In this document: piece by piece, positions 34,215 to 46,394 of the stretch | How positions within the stretch are numbered: the first letter of the stretch is position 1 | How the letters are laid out: the number at the start of each line of letters is the position of its first letter | DNA from: Misgurnus anguillicaudatus | Taxonomy: Eukaryota > Chordata > Actinopteri > Cypriniformes > Cobitidae | Direction of reading: 5' to 3' | Length of the DNA: 64,000 nt | Assembly (NCBI RefSeq): GCF_027580225.2 | Contig: NC_073359.2 | Location: forward strand, 10,979,001-11,043,000 | Translations under genes and position numbers: made by a program | Notes under the pieces: generated by a model | The model's database searches: none | What the model was told of the DNA's origin: nothing | What the model saw: only the letters and a program-made list of their open reading frames with translations

Positions 34215-36215
34215 CTTAGAAATCACCTAGCAGCACCCTAGATTAGAAATCACCTAGCAACAACCTAGAAATCATCAAGCAACGGCTTAGAAATCACATA
34301 GAAACCTTAGAAATCCACCTAGCAATGCCCTAGAAATCAGTTAGCAACGCCTTAGAAATTATCTGGCAACTCTCTATAAATCACCTAGCAATGCCCTAGA
34401 AATCACCTAGCAATCCCTAGACTTCACCTAGCAACACCTTAGAAACCAAATTGCAACACCCTAGAAATCACCTAGCAACATCTTAAAAATTTTATATCAA
34501 CACCCTAGAAATCACCAAGCAACACCTTAGAAACCACATAGAAACTCCCTAGAAATCACCTGGCAACACCCTAGAACTCACCTAGCAACACCTTAAAAAA
34601 CTCATATAGCAACACCCTAGAAATCACAAAGCAACACCTTAGAAACCACATAGAAACTCCCTAGAAATAACCTGGCAACACCATAGAAATCACCTAGCAA
34701 CACCTTAGCAAACCACATAGCAACACCCTAGAAATCACCAAGCAATGCTCTAGAAATCACCAAGCAACACCTTAAAAACCACATAGCAACACATTAGAAA
34801 TCACCAAGTAATGTCCCAGAAATTACCAAGTAACACCTTAGAAACCACATAGCAACGCCCTAGAAATCACAAAGCAACACCTTAAAAAAAATCATATAAC
34901 AACACCCTAGAAATCACCAAGCAACACCTTAAAAAATCATATAGCAACACCCTAGAAATCACCTGGCAACACCATAGAAATCACCTAGCAACAACTTAGC
35001 AAACCACATAGCAACACCCTAGAAATCACCAAGCAACACCTTAAAAACCACATAGCAACACACTAGAAATCACCAAGTAATGCCCCAGAAATTACCAAGT
35101 AACACCTTAGAAACCACATAGCAACACCCTAGAAATCACCAAGCAACACCTTAGAAACCACATAGCAACTCCCTAGAAATCACAAAGCAACACCTTCAAA
35201 AATCATATAACACCACCCTAGAAATCACCTAGCAACACCTTAGCAAACCACATAGCAACACCCTAGAAATCACCAAGCAACACCTTAAAAACCACATAGC
35301 AACACACTAGAAATCACCAAGTAATGCCCCAGAAATTACCAAGTAACACCTTAGAAACCACATAGCAACACCCTAGAAATCACCAAGCAACACCTTAGAA
35401 ACCACATAGCAACTCCCTAGAAATCACAAAGCAACACCTTAAAAAAATCATATAACAACACCCTACAAATCACCAAGCAACACCTTAAAAAATCATATAG
35501 CAACACCCTAGAAATCACAAAGCAACACCTTAGAAACCACATAGAAACTCCCTAGAAATCACCTGGCAACACCATAGAAATCACATAGCAACACCTTAAA
35601 AACCACATAGCAACACACTAGAAATCACCAAGTAATGCCCCAGAAATTACCAAGTAACACCTTAGAAACCACATAGGAACTCCCTAGAAATCACAAAGCA
35701 ACACCTTAAAAAAAATCATATAACAACACCCTAGAAATCACCAAGCAACACCTTAAAAAATCATATAGCAACACCCTAGAAATCACCTGGCAACACCATA
35801 GAAATCACCTAGCAACAACTTAGCAAACCACATAGCAACACCCTAGAAATCACCAAGCAACACCTTAAAAACCACATAGCAACACACTAGAAATCACCAA
35901 GTAATGCCCCAGAAATTACCAAGTAACACCTTAGAAACCACATAGCAACACCCTAGAAATCACCAAGCAACACCTTAGAAACCACATAGCAACTCCCTAG
36001 AAATCACAAAGCAACACCTTCAAAAATCATATAACACCACCCTAGAAATCACCTAGCAACACCTTAGCAAACCACATAGCAACACCCTAGAAATCACCAA
36101 GCAACACCTTAAAAACCACATAGCAACACACTAGAAATCACCAAGTAATGCCCCAGAAATTACCAAGTAACACCTTAGAAACCACATAGCAACACCCTAG
36201 AAATCACCAAGCAAC

Positions 36216-37597
36216 CAGGGCCGGTTTTTGCTATGGGCAATGTGGGCGAACGCCCAGGGCGCAATCTATGTGAGGGCGCACGAGCGCACTTAAAAAAAAA
36301 AAAATACATCAAAGCGTTTTTTTAGACAAACGCTCATTTCCATGTCAAGTTAGTGCTGAGAGTCATACACAGGTTGTGTGCGTGTCAGAAGAGGCACGGG
36401 AGAAAGGGGCGGGGAAACAACTTGCGACTGCAAGTCCTTAAGGGGGGCGAGCGAGGGATAGACTGATCCCAGGCCAGAGGCCACACAACACAAACTGCTG
36501 CGTCTGCTTCCAAATAAATTTTATTTTTCATTCCTAAAATTAACATAGACCCATATACCTACGAACATGTTATCAATTGGATTTTGTGAAAAAAAAATCT
36601 TTAGAGTCATCTACGTGACTCACGTCACGTGACACCGGTTGATTGACGGGCGAACGGACGTTGTTGTTGGCAAAATGTAACAATGCAAAGTTAATGATGT
36701 CGAGGCTTCATCATCATCATGCCATGGATCAAATTAAAGACAAAAGAAGCCATCAGTTGCCCAGATCAGAAAAAGAAGAAAAGAAGATGAGGAAAAATGG
36801 GCAAAAGATAATGGTATGCAGAAATTTCTATTAGTGACGACGTGAGTGACAGTAGGAAATAAGCTAACGTTATTTATATTAGCCTCGCCCTCTTGCTAAT
36901 ATGTTGCTATTAGCCACAGAATACGACTGTTTTTTTTTTTGTTTGTTTTAGTTTTGCTGAACTAGCAACTATTAGAATTGAGGCACATATGTCATGCAAC
37001 TAAATTCACCCATAGGCAACACACAGTCTAGTTTGTGTTTGCAACACAACAAGTGCAAACTCACACAGACCTCCTGACTGTGTCATTTTTTATTGCTATA
37101 CGCTATATGTGAACTTAAATAACTTCTAATATAAATTGACATGCCATTTTGTAAGCTACAGAGTGATATAGCTTTTTAAATAATTTGTAGTGTATGCTTA
37201 GCATTTGTTAACATCCTATAAACTAACAAAATGTGTGTTATGGTCATTTTCATTGGGTAACTGATGCATGTGTGATGTAAGTGTATCTAACTTACATATT
37301 GTATCTTAATTGTAAATTCAGGGGCACTTCTGAAATATTTTGGAGTTAGAGCACCCACTGGCAAAAATGAGGTGTCAGACATGGTTGTGGAGTCTGATGC
37401 GGTGTGTGTGTGTGTGTGTGTACTGTATTACATTTATTTATCTTGTTTTTCTCTGTTCTTGTTACCTTTTTGTATTTAAGATTATAAATAATAAAATAAT
37501 ACATGTTGGTGGCGGGATTTGGGGGTAATTCTTTTTTTTCTGGGGGCGGCCAAGGGATGGTTCGCCCAGGGCGTAAATCTAGCCAGGACCGCCACTG
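36216..37597 (+). mobile_element. hAT element inserted in satellite, target duplication CAAGCAAC
   Basis: Termini CAGGGCCGGTTTTTGC and the inverse of the right end, CAGTGGCGGTCCTGGC, begin with the hAT-type CAG. Exact 8-bp duplications CAAGCAAC of satellite sequence flank it at 36208-36215 and 37598-37605. Subterminal CGCCCAGGGCG occurs at both ends. A (GT)n microsatellite is at about 37401-37420. It is 1382 bp and retains only a fragment of transposase. Confidence 0.92.
36693..36833 (+). pseudogene. N-terminal fragment of hAT transposase
   Basis: In the frame that begins PSVAQIRKRRKEDEEK near 36750 and continues WAKDNGMQKFLL, the sequence resembles the basic/acidic N-terminal leader (SGAQxRKKRKEEEE...KG.L.KFL pattern) of the ZMYM1/GTF2IRD2-like hAT transposase group, which precedes a TTF-type zinc finger. 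No zinc finger or catalytic domain follows before the element ends. The annotated ATG frame (36643-36834) reads the same DNA in another phase and is not the transposase frame. Confidence 0.5.
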
Positions 37598-40111
37598 CAA
37601 GCAACACCTTAGAAACCACATAGCAACTCCCTAGAAATCACAAAGCAACACCTTAAAAAAATCATATAACAACACCCTACAAATCACCAAGCAACACCTT
37701 AAAAAATCATATAGCAACACCCTAGAAATCACAAAGCAACACCTTAGAAACCACATAGAAACTCCCTAGAAATCACCTGGCAACACCATAGAAATCACAT
37801 AGCAACACCTTAAAAACCACATAGCAACACACTAGAAATCACCAAGTAATGCCCCAGAAATTACCAAGTAACACCTTAGAAACCACATAGGAACTCCCTA
37901 GAAATCACAAAGCAACACCTTAAAAAAATCATATAACAACACCCTAGAAATCACCAAGCAACACCTTAAAAAATCATATAGCAACACCCTAGAAATCACC
38001 TGGCAACACCATAGAAATCACCTAGCAACAACTTAGCAAACCACATAGCAACACCCTAGAAATCACCAAGCAACACCTTAAAAACCACATAGCAACACAC
38101 TAGAAATCACCAAGTAATGCCCCAGAAATTACCAAGTAACACCTTAGAAACCACATAGCAACACCCTAGAAATCACCAAGCAACACCTTAAAAACCACAT
38201 AGCAACACACTAGAAATCACCAAGTAATGCCCCAGAAATTACCAAGTAACACCTTAGAAACCACATAGCAACACCCTAGAAATCACCAAGCAACACCTTA
38301 GAAACCACATAGCAACTCCCTAGAAATCACAAAGCAACACCTTCAAAAAATCATATAACAACACCCTACAAATCACCAAGCAACACCTTAAAAAATCATA
38401 TAGCAACACCCTAGAAATCACAAAGCAACACCTTAGAAACCACATAGAAACTCCCTAGAAATCACCTGGCAACACCATAGAAATCACATAGCAACACCTT
38501 AAAAACCACATAGCAACACACTAGAAATCACCAAGTAATGCCCCAGAAATTACCAAGTAACACCTTAGAAACCACATAGGAACTCCCTAGAAATCACAAA
38601 GCAACACCTTAAAAAAATCATATAACAACACCCTAGAAATCACCAAACAACACCTTAGAAACCACATAGAAACTCCCTAGAAATCAGATGGCAACACCTT
38701 AGAAATCAACTAGCAATGTCCTAGAAATCACCAAGCAACACCTTAAAAAATCAAATAACAACACCCTAGAAATCACCAAGCAACACCTTAGAAACCACAT
38801 AGAAACTCCATAGAAACCACATAGCAACACCCTAGAAATCACTTAGCAATGTCCTAGAAATCACCAAGTAACACCTTAAAAACCACATAGCAACACCCTA
38901 GACATCACCAAGTAATGCCCTAGAAATTACCAAGTAACACCTTAGAAACCACATAGCAACGCCCTAGAAATCACTTAGCAATGCCCTAGAGTTCACCTAG
39001 CAACACCATAGAAACCACATAGCAAGATCCTAGAAATCACTAAGCAATGCCGTAGAAATCACCAAGCAACACCTTAAAAACCACATAGCAACACCCTAGA
39101 CATCACCAAGTAATGCCCCAAAATCACCAAGCAACACCTTAGAAACCACATAGCAACTCCCTAGAAATCACCAAGCAACACCTTAGAAACCACATAAAAA
39201 CTCCCTAGAAATCAACTAGCAATGTCCTAGAAATCACCAAACAACACCTTAAAAAATCATATAACAACACCCTAGAAATCACCAAGCAACACCTTAGAAA
39301 CACCAAGCAACACCTTAGAAACCACATAGCAACTCCCTAGAAATCACATGGCAACACCCTAGAAATCACCAAGCAATGTCCTAGAAATCACCAAGCAACA
39401 CCTTAAAAACCACATAGCAACACCCTAGAAATCACCAAGTAATGCCCCAGAAATTACCAAGTAACACCTTAGAAACTACATAGCAATGCCCTAGAAATCA
39501 CTTAGCAACACCCTAGAGTTCACCTAGCAACACCTTAGAAACCACATAGCAACACCCTAGAAATCACCTGCCAACACCATAGAAATCACCAACCAATGCC
39601 CTTAGAAACCACATGGCAACACCCTAGAAGTCACCTAGCAGCACCTCAGAAATTACATAGCAACACCCTAGAAATCACCTGGCAACACCCTAAAAATAAC
39701 CTAGCAATACACTAGAAATCACCTAACAACACCTTAGAAATTACATAGCAACACCCAAGAAATCACCAAGTAATGCCCCAGAAATTACCAAGTAACACCT
39801 TAGAAACCACATAGCAACGCCCTAGAAATCACTTAGCAACGCCCTAGACTTCATCTAGCAACACCTTAGAAACCACATAGCAACACCCTAGAAATCACCT
39901 GCCAACACCCTAGAAATCACCTAGCAATGCCCTAGAAATTACCTTACAACACCTTAGAAATTACATAGCAACACCCTAGAAATCAACAACCAATGCCCTA
40001 GAAATCACCAAGCAACACCTTAGAAACCACATGGCAACATCCTAGAAATCACCTAGCAACACCTCAGAAATTACATAGCAACACCCTAGAAATCACCAAG
40101 CAATGCCCTAG

Positions 40112-40840
40112 GGGCTGTTTACACTTGGTATTAAGATGTGTTTTCATCGATTGGATCACAAGTGTAGAGAGACACATTACGTTTACACCTGGTATTTAAA
40201 TCCCTCTCTTTTGTCCACTTTCGACCGCTTCTGTGCTGAATACTGTGAGGGGGTGGTCTGTTAGACGGTGGGCGAGTCTCTCTGCTGTCATTCAAACCCG
40301 AGCAAGAGTAATTATGAGTTTATATGGACGCAAAGTAATATTATGTCGGAGTCCACTGCTTGTTTAGCTAGTAAACATGCTGCACAGAGTTTTGTACGTG
40401 TGTATGTAAGAGCTTTCTCTGAATTTTCAGCGCAATTGATGAAATAGGATCGTGCAACTTTCACACGCTTTCAAAACGAAACTACGGAGATCAGCCGCTT
40501 TAGTTGTATCAGTGAAAGGCTAAAAATAGCGCTGTTCACCGTATGTTCACGCCAGAAGTCAAAAAAGACGTAAAACTTGTGTTTAATACCAAAGATTAGA
40601 TAAATGGGCGGAGAAAAGGCGGTCGCGTGTGGCTGTTCGAACGCATTCAACCACATGTGCGTTCCGCAACTCCAAAGCGATCCGATCGAAAGTGGTTTCG
40701 ACTACCTCTGGATGTGGTTGAAAGTGGTTGAAAGTGGACGAGCTCAAAACGTTTTGAACACCGTTTGCACCTGGCATTAACGTCGTCCACTTATGATCCG
40801 ATCGACGAAAACGCATGTTAATGCCAAGTGTAAACAGCCT
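40112..40840. mobile_element. MITE inserted in satellite (GGCTGTTTACACTTGG ends)
   Basis: GGCTGTTTACACTTGGTATT at the left and the inverse AATGCCAAGTGTAAACAGCC at the right; the inverted repeat extends about 35 bp with few mismatches. CCTAG lies on both sides (40107-40111 and 40841-40845) and could be a 5-bp duplication of satellite sequence. The two minus-strand open frames inside it (40471-40852) have no recognised domain. Confidence 0.75.
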
Positions 40841-41145
40841 CCTAGAAATCACCTAACAACACCTTAGAAACCACATAGCAACACCCTCGAAATCACCTAG
40901 CCACGCCTTAGAAATCACCTAACAACACCTTAGAAACCACATAGCAATGCCCTAGAAATCACCTAGCAACACCTTAGAAACCACATAGCAACACCCTCGA
41001 AATCACCTAGCCACGCCTTAGAAATCACCTACCATCACCAAAAATCACATAGCAACGCCCTAGAAATCACCAAGCACCACCTTAGAAACCACATAGCCTA
41101 GCTATATTCTAGAAATCACCTAGCAACCACTGAGCCTAGAACAGC

Positions 41146-42365
41146 CTAAAAACTCCAAAATACATCCCTCGTGCATTTTTTGCAGTCTCATGTATAAACC
41201 TAATGTGACACAATAAAAATAGAAGCCAAGCGACCAACACAAAGCCGAGAGAGCACAGCTGTCAGATTGTGAGAGAACAGAGCCCTTCCCGTCAAACACA
41301 AATCATGTGATGGGCGCCAACACGGGTCCAGTACGGCATGGAAATGAAACATCCCGCCATATAAATAAACATAAATCTGCCTTTCTTTAGAAAAACAAAT
41401 ATTGTTTGCAACCTTGAACGCATCAGATGAACATCCTGACTCATTAACTATACATCAATATCTAATAGGGCCTCTGCTGACCATCTAAGGACTCATATAC
41501 CGTAACGTCATGAATCAGACAGCTTCTCTCCCGTTTGTTATATCGTTCATATAATATGATTCATGAAGTGTCAGTTGTAGCTTTCACACATTAAAACCCA
41601 AGCCAACACTTCCAGCCACCCGGCACACCTGCTGTGTACGTCTAAACCCTTCCTGATCAATCTTTCATGTGTTTTTCCAACCGGACCACGTACACCCACT
41701 CGTGTATATTTCCTCATGATGCAAGCAAAAGAAAGAGTTTTCCTTTTAAAACACATTGGAGTATAAAAATAAATAAGAATAAAATAAAAACGCCCCACTG
41801 CTTCTTATTTGGATAATCTGGCTGGTGCACCATGGAAAACTTATAATGGTATTGAATATCACAGTTACTTAAGTTATTGCAACTACTTTTTCACCATTTA
41901 CGTTTATGCATTTTATCAGAAGTGACTCATCTGTAAGAGTAATTCAACTAGTGGATATACATAGATGCAAGGAGAAAGATTTAGGACAAACACTTGAGCA
42001 AATATGTTTGTACCGCACACAAACACGTCCAGCTGGCTCCTGTGTTTACAAGGGATGGCTGGCTGTCATGCTAAGTTAGCAGTACACACCCTCAATGACA
42101 GGGCTGGACTGACAACAACAGTCAAACAACAGAGGGGTCTAGTAAACAAATCACATATACACAAAATCAGTGCCCACACAATCTGCACCTGGCAATCGTC
42201 CTGCTGTGTTCTGAAATATCACAAAAACATCTTGGACTCTTCTGGTGTGTGCTGACACCTGATGCATTTGCAAAATAATTATGCGCACTTATATAGATTG
42301 TAATGAAATTTATAACACGACTCATTGGAATCTGATTGGCCAGTCATGACATTTGAGGTTTGTTA
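41146..42365. other. No recognised feature
   Basis: Unique-looking DNA. A weak trace of the common teleost tail repeat appears near 41885-41940. No exon with convincing splice sites was found. Confidence 0.35.
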
Positions 42366-42412
42366 TGGTTCTTTGGGGAACCAAAAATGGTTCTTCTATG
42401 GCATTGCTCGGA
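42366..42412. repeat. GGTTCTTTGGGGAACC repeat fragment
   Basis: GGTTCTTTGGGGAACC followed by AAAAATGGTTCTTCTATGGC, the same dispersed repeat as at 1895-1975. Confidence 0.55.
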
Positions 42413-43236
42413 GTGTAATGCCATGGGTGCATTACACGTTTGAGAATACTGTATGAAATGTCTATGCGAACCACTGCATAAATGGGCAGCAACTTGATAT
42501 GATATCATGCACTAAAGTGTCTTTTATTCACAAATGGATTTTAATGCGCTAGCATCGTTATTGGTGCTTTTGTTATTACTGTACAAAACAGAATTGTGCA
42601 ATAGGTTTTGAGCGATAGACGATGATATCGGAATGAACGATAGTCAGATAGCTGATGCCTTTGATGACGCCATGATGGTATTTGGCTTGTTTGCCTATGA
42701 AAGTTTAAAATTATTGCTATTACAATTTTAATTATGACCACGTCATAGTTTTACATCTATATTACCACGTAACCTGAGTGTGTTTTTCTCACACGCGAGA
42801 GCTTAAAATATATGTTGCTCCACCTTTACCTAAAAAGGTCACTTGTGAAGTACCTGTGATCACTGGTAACACAGTTCACCAAACTTGAACACTGGAATGC
42901 GCCGAAATGCATTTTATTTGTGCAAGCTTGCATTTCCGATCTGCCGCAACTGCATGAATTAAAGTCAATGGAATGAAAAGTCTAGTGTGCTATTGACTTT
43001 AAAGTTCAAATGAAATCAAAACGCACAATTCTTATTTTTATTGTAATATTGCAGTGTTTATTATAAACATTATTCGTTAGTCATTTTTTTAAATTATGTG
43101 CCCTCATAAACTTCAATTAAAATCTTAAAATGTATTTCCGCCCTCTTGGGATTATTATCTGATGACGTCAGTTAGACGGCTTGGGCGGACGCATTAGTTA
43201 ACTCCGCCCCCTCCAACTGTCAGTCTGCTGCCAGTT
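42413..43236. other. Mixed repeat relics, no gene
   Basis: Contains degenerate motifs such as GCGATAGACGATGATATCGG and CCGCCCCCTCC, suggestive of decayed elements, but no reliable boundaries. Confidence 0.3.
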
Positions 43237-43592
43237 CTATAGACAGTTTCATCGGATGCACGTGATACACGTCTGGATCCAAACATTACTTCCGGTTTCG
43301 TTTTTTTTTAATGGTCTGACTAGTTGCTAAACTGATCTCTTGAACAAATGCCTCGTCGAAAATAATAAATGTTTTGGTTTCCTAGGTAAGCTATGTGTTG
43401 TTATTTTGCTTCTTATATAAATAAACTACGTTTGAAGAACTTTGTTGTTATTTATTCTTAGCGGAGTTTACCGGAAGTTACATGCTTTGTACAGAACTTT
43501 GTTGTTATTTATTCTTAGCGGAGTTTACCGGTAGTTACATGCGGACCACGACAGCCGCTTGTTTTTGTTGTTACTGCTGAAACCGTCTATAG
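43237..43592. repeat. MITE with CTATAGAC(A/G)GTTTCA ends and internal 58-bp duplication
   Basis: CTATAGACAGTTTCA at the left and TGAAACCGTCTATAG at the right. Inside, a 58-bp unit beginning GAACTTTGTTGTTATTTATT and ending GTTACATGC is repeated in tandem at about 43437-43494 and 43495-43550, with minor changes. A short reading ATGCCTCGTCGAAAA followed by a stop and a GTAAGC donor-like site suggests derivation from a coding element. Confidence 0.6.
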
Positions 43593-43809
43593 AGACAGAG
43601 TGCAGTTATGCTAATTTGAAAACCACGCCCACCAGGGGGGAAAACAATCCAACTGTCTCCATTGACTTTCTATTGCTTCTTGTCATTTCTGGCTTATTAC
43701 AAAAACAGAATAATGCCTAAAAGCTGTTGTGTGACAAGGTGTACAGCTAACAAGCCAAAAAACCCAGAAATAAGTGTAATTGTGTAATTGTACGATAAAT
43801 GTAGGTCCC
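43593..43809 (+). mobile_element. Relic of a THAP-domain-encoding element
   Basis: The segment leading to 43713 (CTTCTTGTCATTTCTGGCTT, then AAAAACAGAATA) is familiar from memory as the 5' leader of THAP-encoding fish transposons. It is cut off by the family K repeat at 43810. Confidence 0.4.
43713..43787 (+). pseudogene. Truncated THAP zinc-finger start
   Basis: ATG at 43713 opens MPKSCCVTRCTANKPKNPEI and stops after four more residues at 43787. An N-terminal MPKSCCxxxC with a downstream basic run is the start of a THAP C2CH zinc finger, as found in P-element-type and ISL2EU-type transposases and host THAP proteins. Only the first zinc ligands are present. The rest is lost, so it is a fragment. 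Which THAP-bearing element it came from cannot be decided. Confidence 0.5.
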
Positions 43810-44282
43810 ACACTGCAAAAATTATTTTCAAGAAAAAAAATTCGTAGTATTTTTGTCTTGTTTTTAGGAAAAACATCTAAAAATTCTTAATTTAGGATGC
43901 TTTTTATTGATGAGCAGAACGGCCCAATAAAGTAGGTCTTGTTTTTGGACCCAAAATATCAAATTTAAGTGATTTTGTACATAAAACAAGCAAAAAATCT
44001 GCCAATGGGGTAAGCAAAAAAATCTTGAAAATTTTTCTTAAACACTAAATTCAAGAAAAATTCTAGAAAATTTTGCTTACCCCATTGGGAGATTTTTTTG
44101 CTTGTTTTATGCACAAAATCACTTACATTTGATATTGCTGGTCTTAAAACAAGACTTATTTTCTTGGGGCGTTTTGCTCATCAAGAAAAAGCATCTTAAG
44201 TTAAGAATTTTCAGATATTTACTAAAAACAAGACAAAAATACTAAGATTTTTTTTCCTTTAAAAATAATTTTTTTGCAGTGC
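43810..44282. repeat. Foldback family K, copy 2
   Basis: ACACTGCAAAAATTATTTTC to AATAATTTTTTTGCAGTG. The arms carry TTTTTGTCTTGTTTT, TCTTGATGAGCAAAACG-like and CCAATGGGGTAAGC motifs with inverse partners on the other side; the centre is near 44045. Confidence 0.85.
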
Positions 44283-44449
44283 ACAAAAAAACTTTAAGTG
44301 TTTATTTGTCGCAGAGATGTGTGTTGATTGTGTCAAAAAATTATAAATCTAACTCTAAATAATATTTTTTATGATAGAGCCAATACGAAAAAGCATTACT
44401 TTGTGCCCCTCTCTCCCCTACACCTGATTTTATGTGCAACAAATATTTG

Positions 44450-44914
44450 CACTGCAAAAAATGATTTTCAAGAAAAAAATTCTTAGTATTTTTGTCTTGT
44501 TTTCAGTAAAAATATCAAAAAATTCTTAAATCAAGATGTATTTTCTTGATTAGCAAAACGACCCAAGAAACTAAGTCTAGTTTTTAGACAAAAAAATCTA
44601 AAATTTAAGTGCTTTTGTGCATAAAACAAGCAAAAAATCTGCCAATGGGGTAAGCAAATTTTTCTTGAATTTATTGTTTAAGAAAAATTTTCAAGATTTT
44701 TTTGCTTACCCATTGGTAGATTTTTTGCTTGTTTTCTGCACAAAATCACTTACATTTGATATTTTTGGTCTAAAAACTAGACCTAATTTCTTGGGACGTT
44801 TTGCTCATCAAGAAAAAGCATCTTAATTTAAGAATTTTTAGATTTCTTTTTTTTTTTGAAAACAAGACAAAAATACTAAGATTTTTTTTCTTGAAACTCG
44901 TTTTTTGCAGTGTA
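44450..44914. repeat. Foldback family K, copy 3
   Basis: Same structure as 43810-44282: CACTGCAAAAAATGATTTTC at the left, CTCGTTTTTTGCAGTGTA at the right, CCAATGGGGTAAGC mirrored by GCTTACCCATTGG around 44670. Apparent open frames are translations of the palindrome. Confidence 0.85.
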
Positions 44915-45670
44915 GGTCACACCTGAGCAAACAATGTAAAATCTCAATTGGTTGAAATCCAATAAACACTTTAATAAACCGTAAATCATTCAAATAAAAA
45001 ATAAACAGACAAAAATGGCTTGTAAAGCGTCCCACTATGACAGCAGGTGTCTTGGTAAGGATGAGTTTCTAAACCGTACAGGCTATTTGTGGAGTTTGTG
45101 GTCCCCAGCAGACAGACACTGACTCACAGGCCCCATTCTGAGTCCCACCTCTCCAAACACAGAGGGACTGACAGCTGAGCACGGGGGAGGATTATTGGAA
45201 CAGCTTCCATCACTGTATATTCCTTTATGTGGGGATGTGAGGGAATGGTGAGCCGTGTGTGTGACACATTCCCTTACATCTTTCAAAAATATGCCCAGAT
45301 CTGCTCAAACTCACAGAGAATACCAGAGGCCCTTTGGCGAAAGGTACGGCTGTGTACAGTCTGCAGGGCGATAATGAAAGAAAAACTCGCACACCAGTAA
45401 GACAAGCGAAACCATTTTTTTACTCGTATTTATAGCCTTTTAGCAAAAACGAACTGTGGTACGGCAACTGAACTGGATGACAAAAAGAAGCAGAGACAAA
45501 AATCAATTCTGTTCAACCTGTACGGTAGGCCATTTACTAAAGTTTCTCTTTCTTTTCAAGCACATTTGCTAGCAAGAATCAATAGTTGTTTCTGTGGTTT
45601 TATTTCCCAAATGAAAGTCAATGATCTCACAACTGAAGGCAGTTAAAATTGAAAAAAAAAGGCTTAAAGT
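44915..45670. other. Unique-looking DNA between family K repeats
   Basis: No repeat boundary or gene recognised. The stretch 45060-45290 is GC-richer (GACTCACAGGCCCCATTC region) and may be conserved non-coding DNA. Confidence 0.3.
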
Positions 45671-46352
45671 ACACTGCAAAAATTACTTTCGTAGTATTTT
45701 GGTCTTGTTTTCAGTAACAAATATCTAAAAATTCTTAAATTAAAGGATTAGTCAATTTTCTTTAAAAAAATCCAGATAATTTACTCACCAAAATGTTGAT
45801 TTCTTTCTTTGTTCAGTCGAGAAGAAATTATGTTTTTTGAGGAAAACGTTCCAGAATTTTTCTAATTTTAATGGACTTTAATGGACCCCAACACTTAACA
45901 GTTTTAATGCAGTTTAAAATTGCAGTTTCAACACAGCAAAAAATGATTTAAGAAAAAATGTTCTTAGTATTTTTGTCTTGTTTTTAGTAAAAAAATATAA
46001 AAAAAAATTCTTAAATTAAGATGCTTTTTCTTGATGAGCAAAACGACCAAAAATATAAAATGTAAGTGATTTTGTGCAAATAAATTCTGGCAATGTTTTT
46101 TTTTCATAAATTTAGTGTTTAAGAAAAATGTTCAAGATTTTTTTGCTTACCCCATTGGCAGATTTTTTTTGCTTGTTTTATGCACAAAATCACTTAAATT
46201 TTATATTTTTGGTCTATAAACTAGACTTATTTTCTTGGGTCGTTTTGCTCATCAAGATAAAGCATCTTTATTTAAGAATATTTAGATATTTTTACTGAAA
46301 AGAAGAGAAAATTACTAAGTTTTTTTTCTTGAAAATCATTTTTTTGCAGTGT
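45671..46352. repeat. Foldback family K copies 4 and 5 with a family A fragment between
   Basis: ACACTGCAAAAATTACTTTC at 45671 begins a copy cut off at 45740. Family A sequence (TAAAGGATTAGTCAATTTTC) occupies 45741-45930, and a second, nearly complete family K copy runs from ACACAGCAAAAAATG at 45931 to TTTTTTTGCAGTGTA at 46352. The family A block may have inserted with flanking loss. Confidence 0.75.
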
Positions 46353-46394
46353 ATATCAAAACTTTATTTTTTGTGTGGATGCAGCAAAATCGTG

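Larger units (their letters stand above)
34215..41145. repeat. 22-bp tandem satellite with higher-order structure
   Basis: The unit is about 22 bp, near CCCTAGAAATCACCAAGCAA plus CA, alternating with a variant CCTTAGAAACCACATAGCAA plus CA, so a 44-bp dimer is common. Between 34821 and about 38548 the marker AATTACCAAGTAAC recurs at 34821, 35090, 35334, 35645, 35914 and 36158: spacings 269, 244 and 311 repeat exactly, giving an 824-bp higher-order unit. After 38.6 kb the array is more diverged. It is interrupted at 36216-37597 and 40112-40840. There are no open frames over the array. Confidence 0.93.

Noticed and set aside
34215..41145. CRISPR-like array of short repeats
   Set aside because: The 22-bp units are directly adjacent without unique spacers, vary gradually, and lie in vertebrate DNA. 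It is a satellite.
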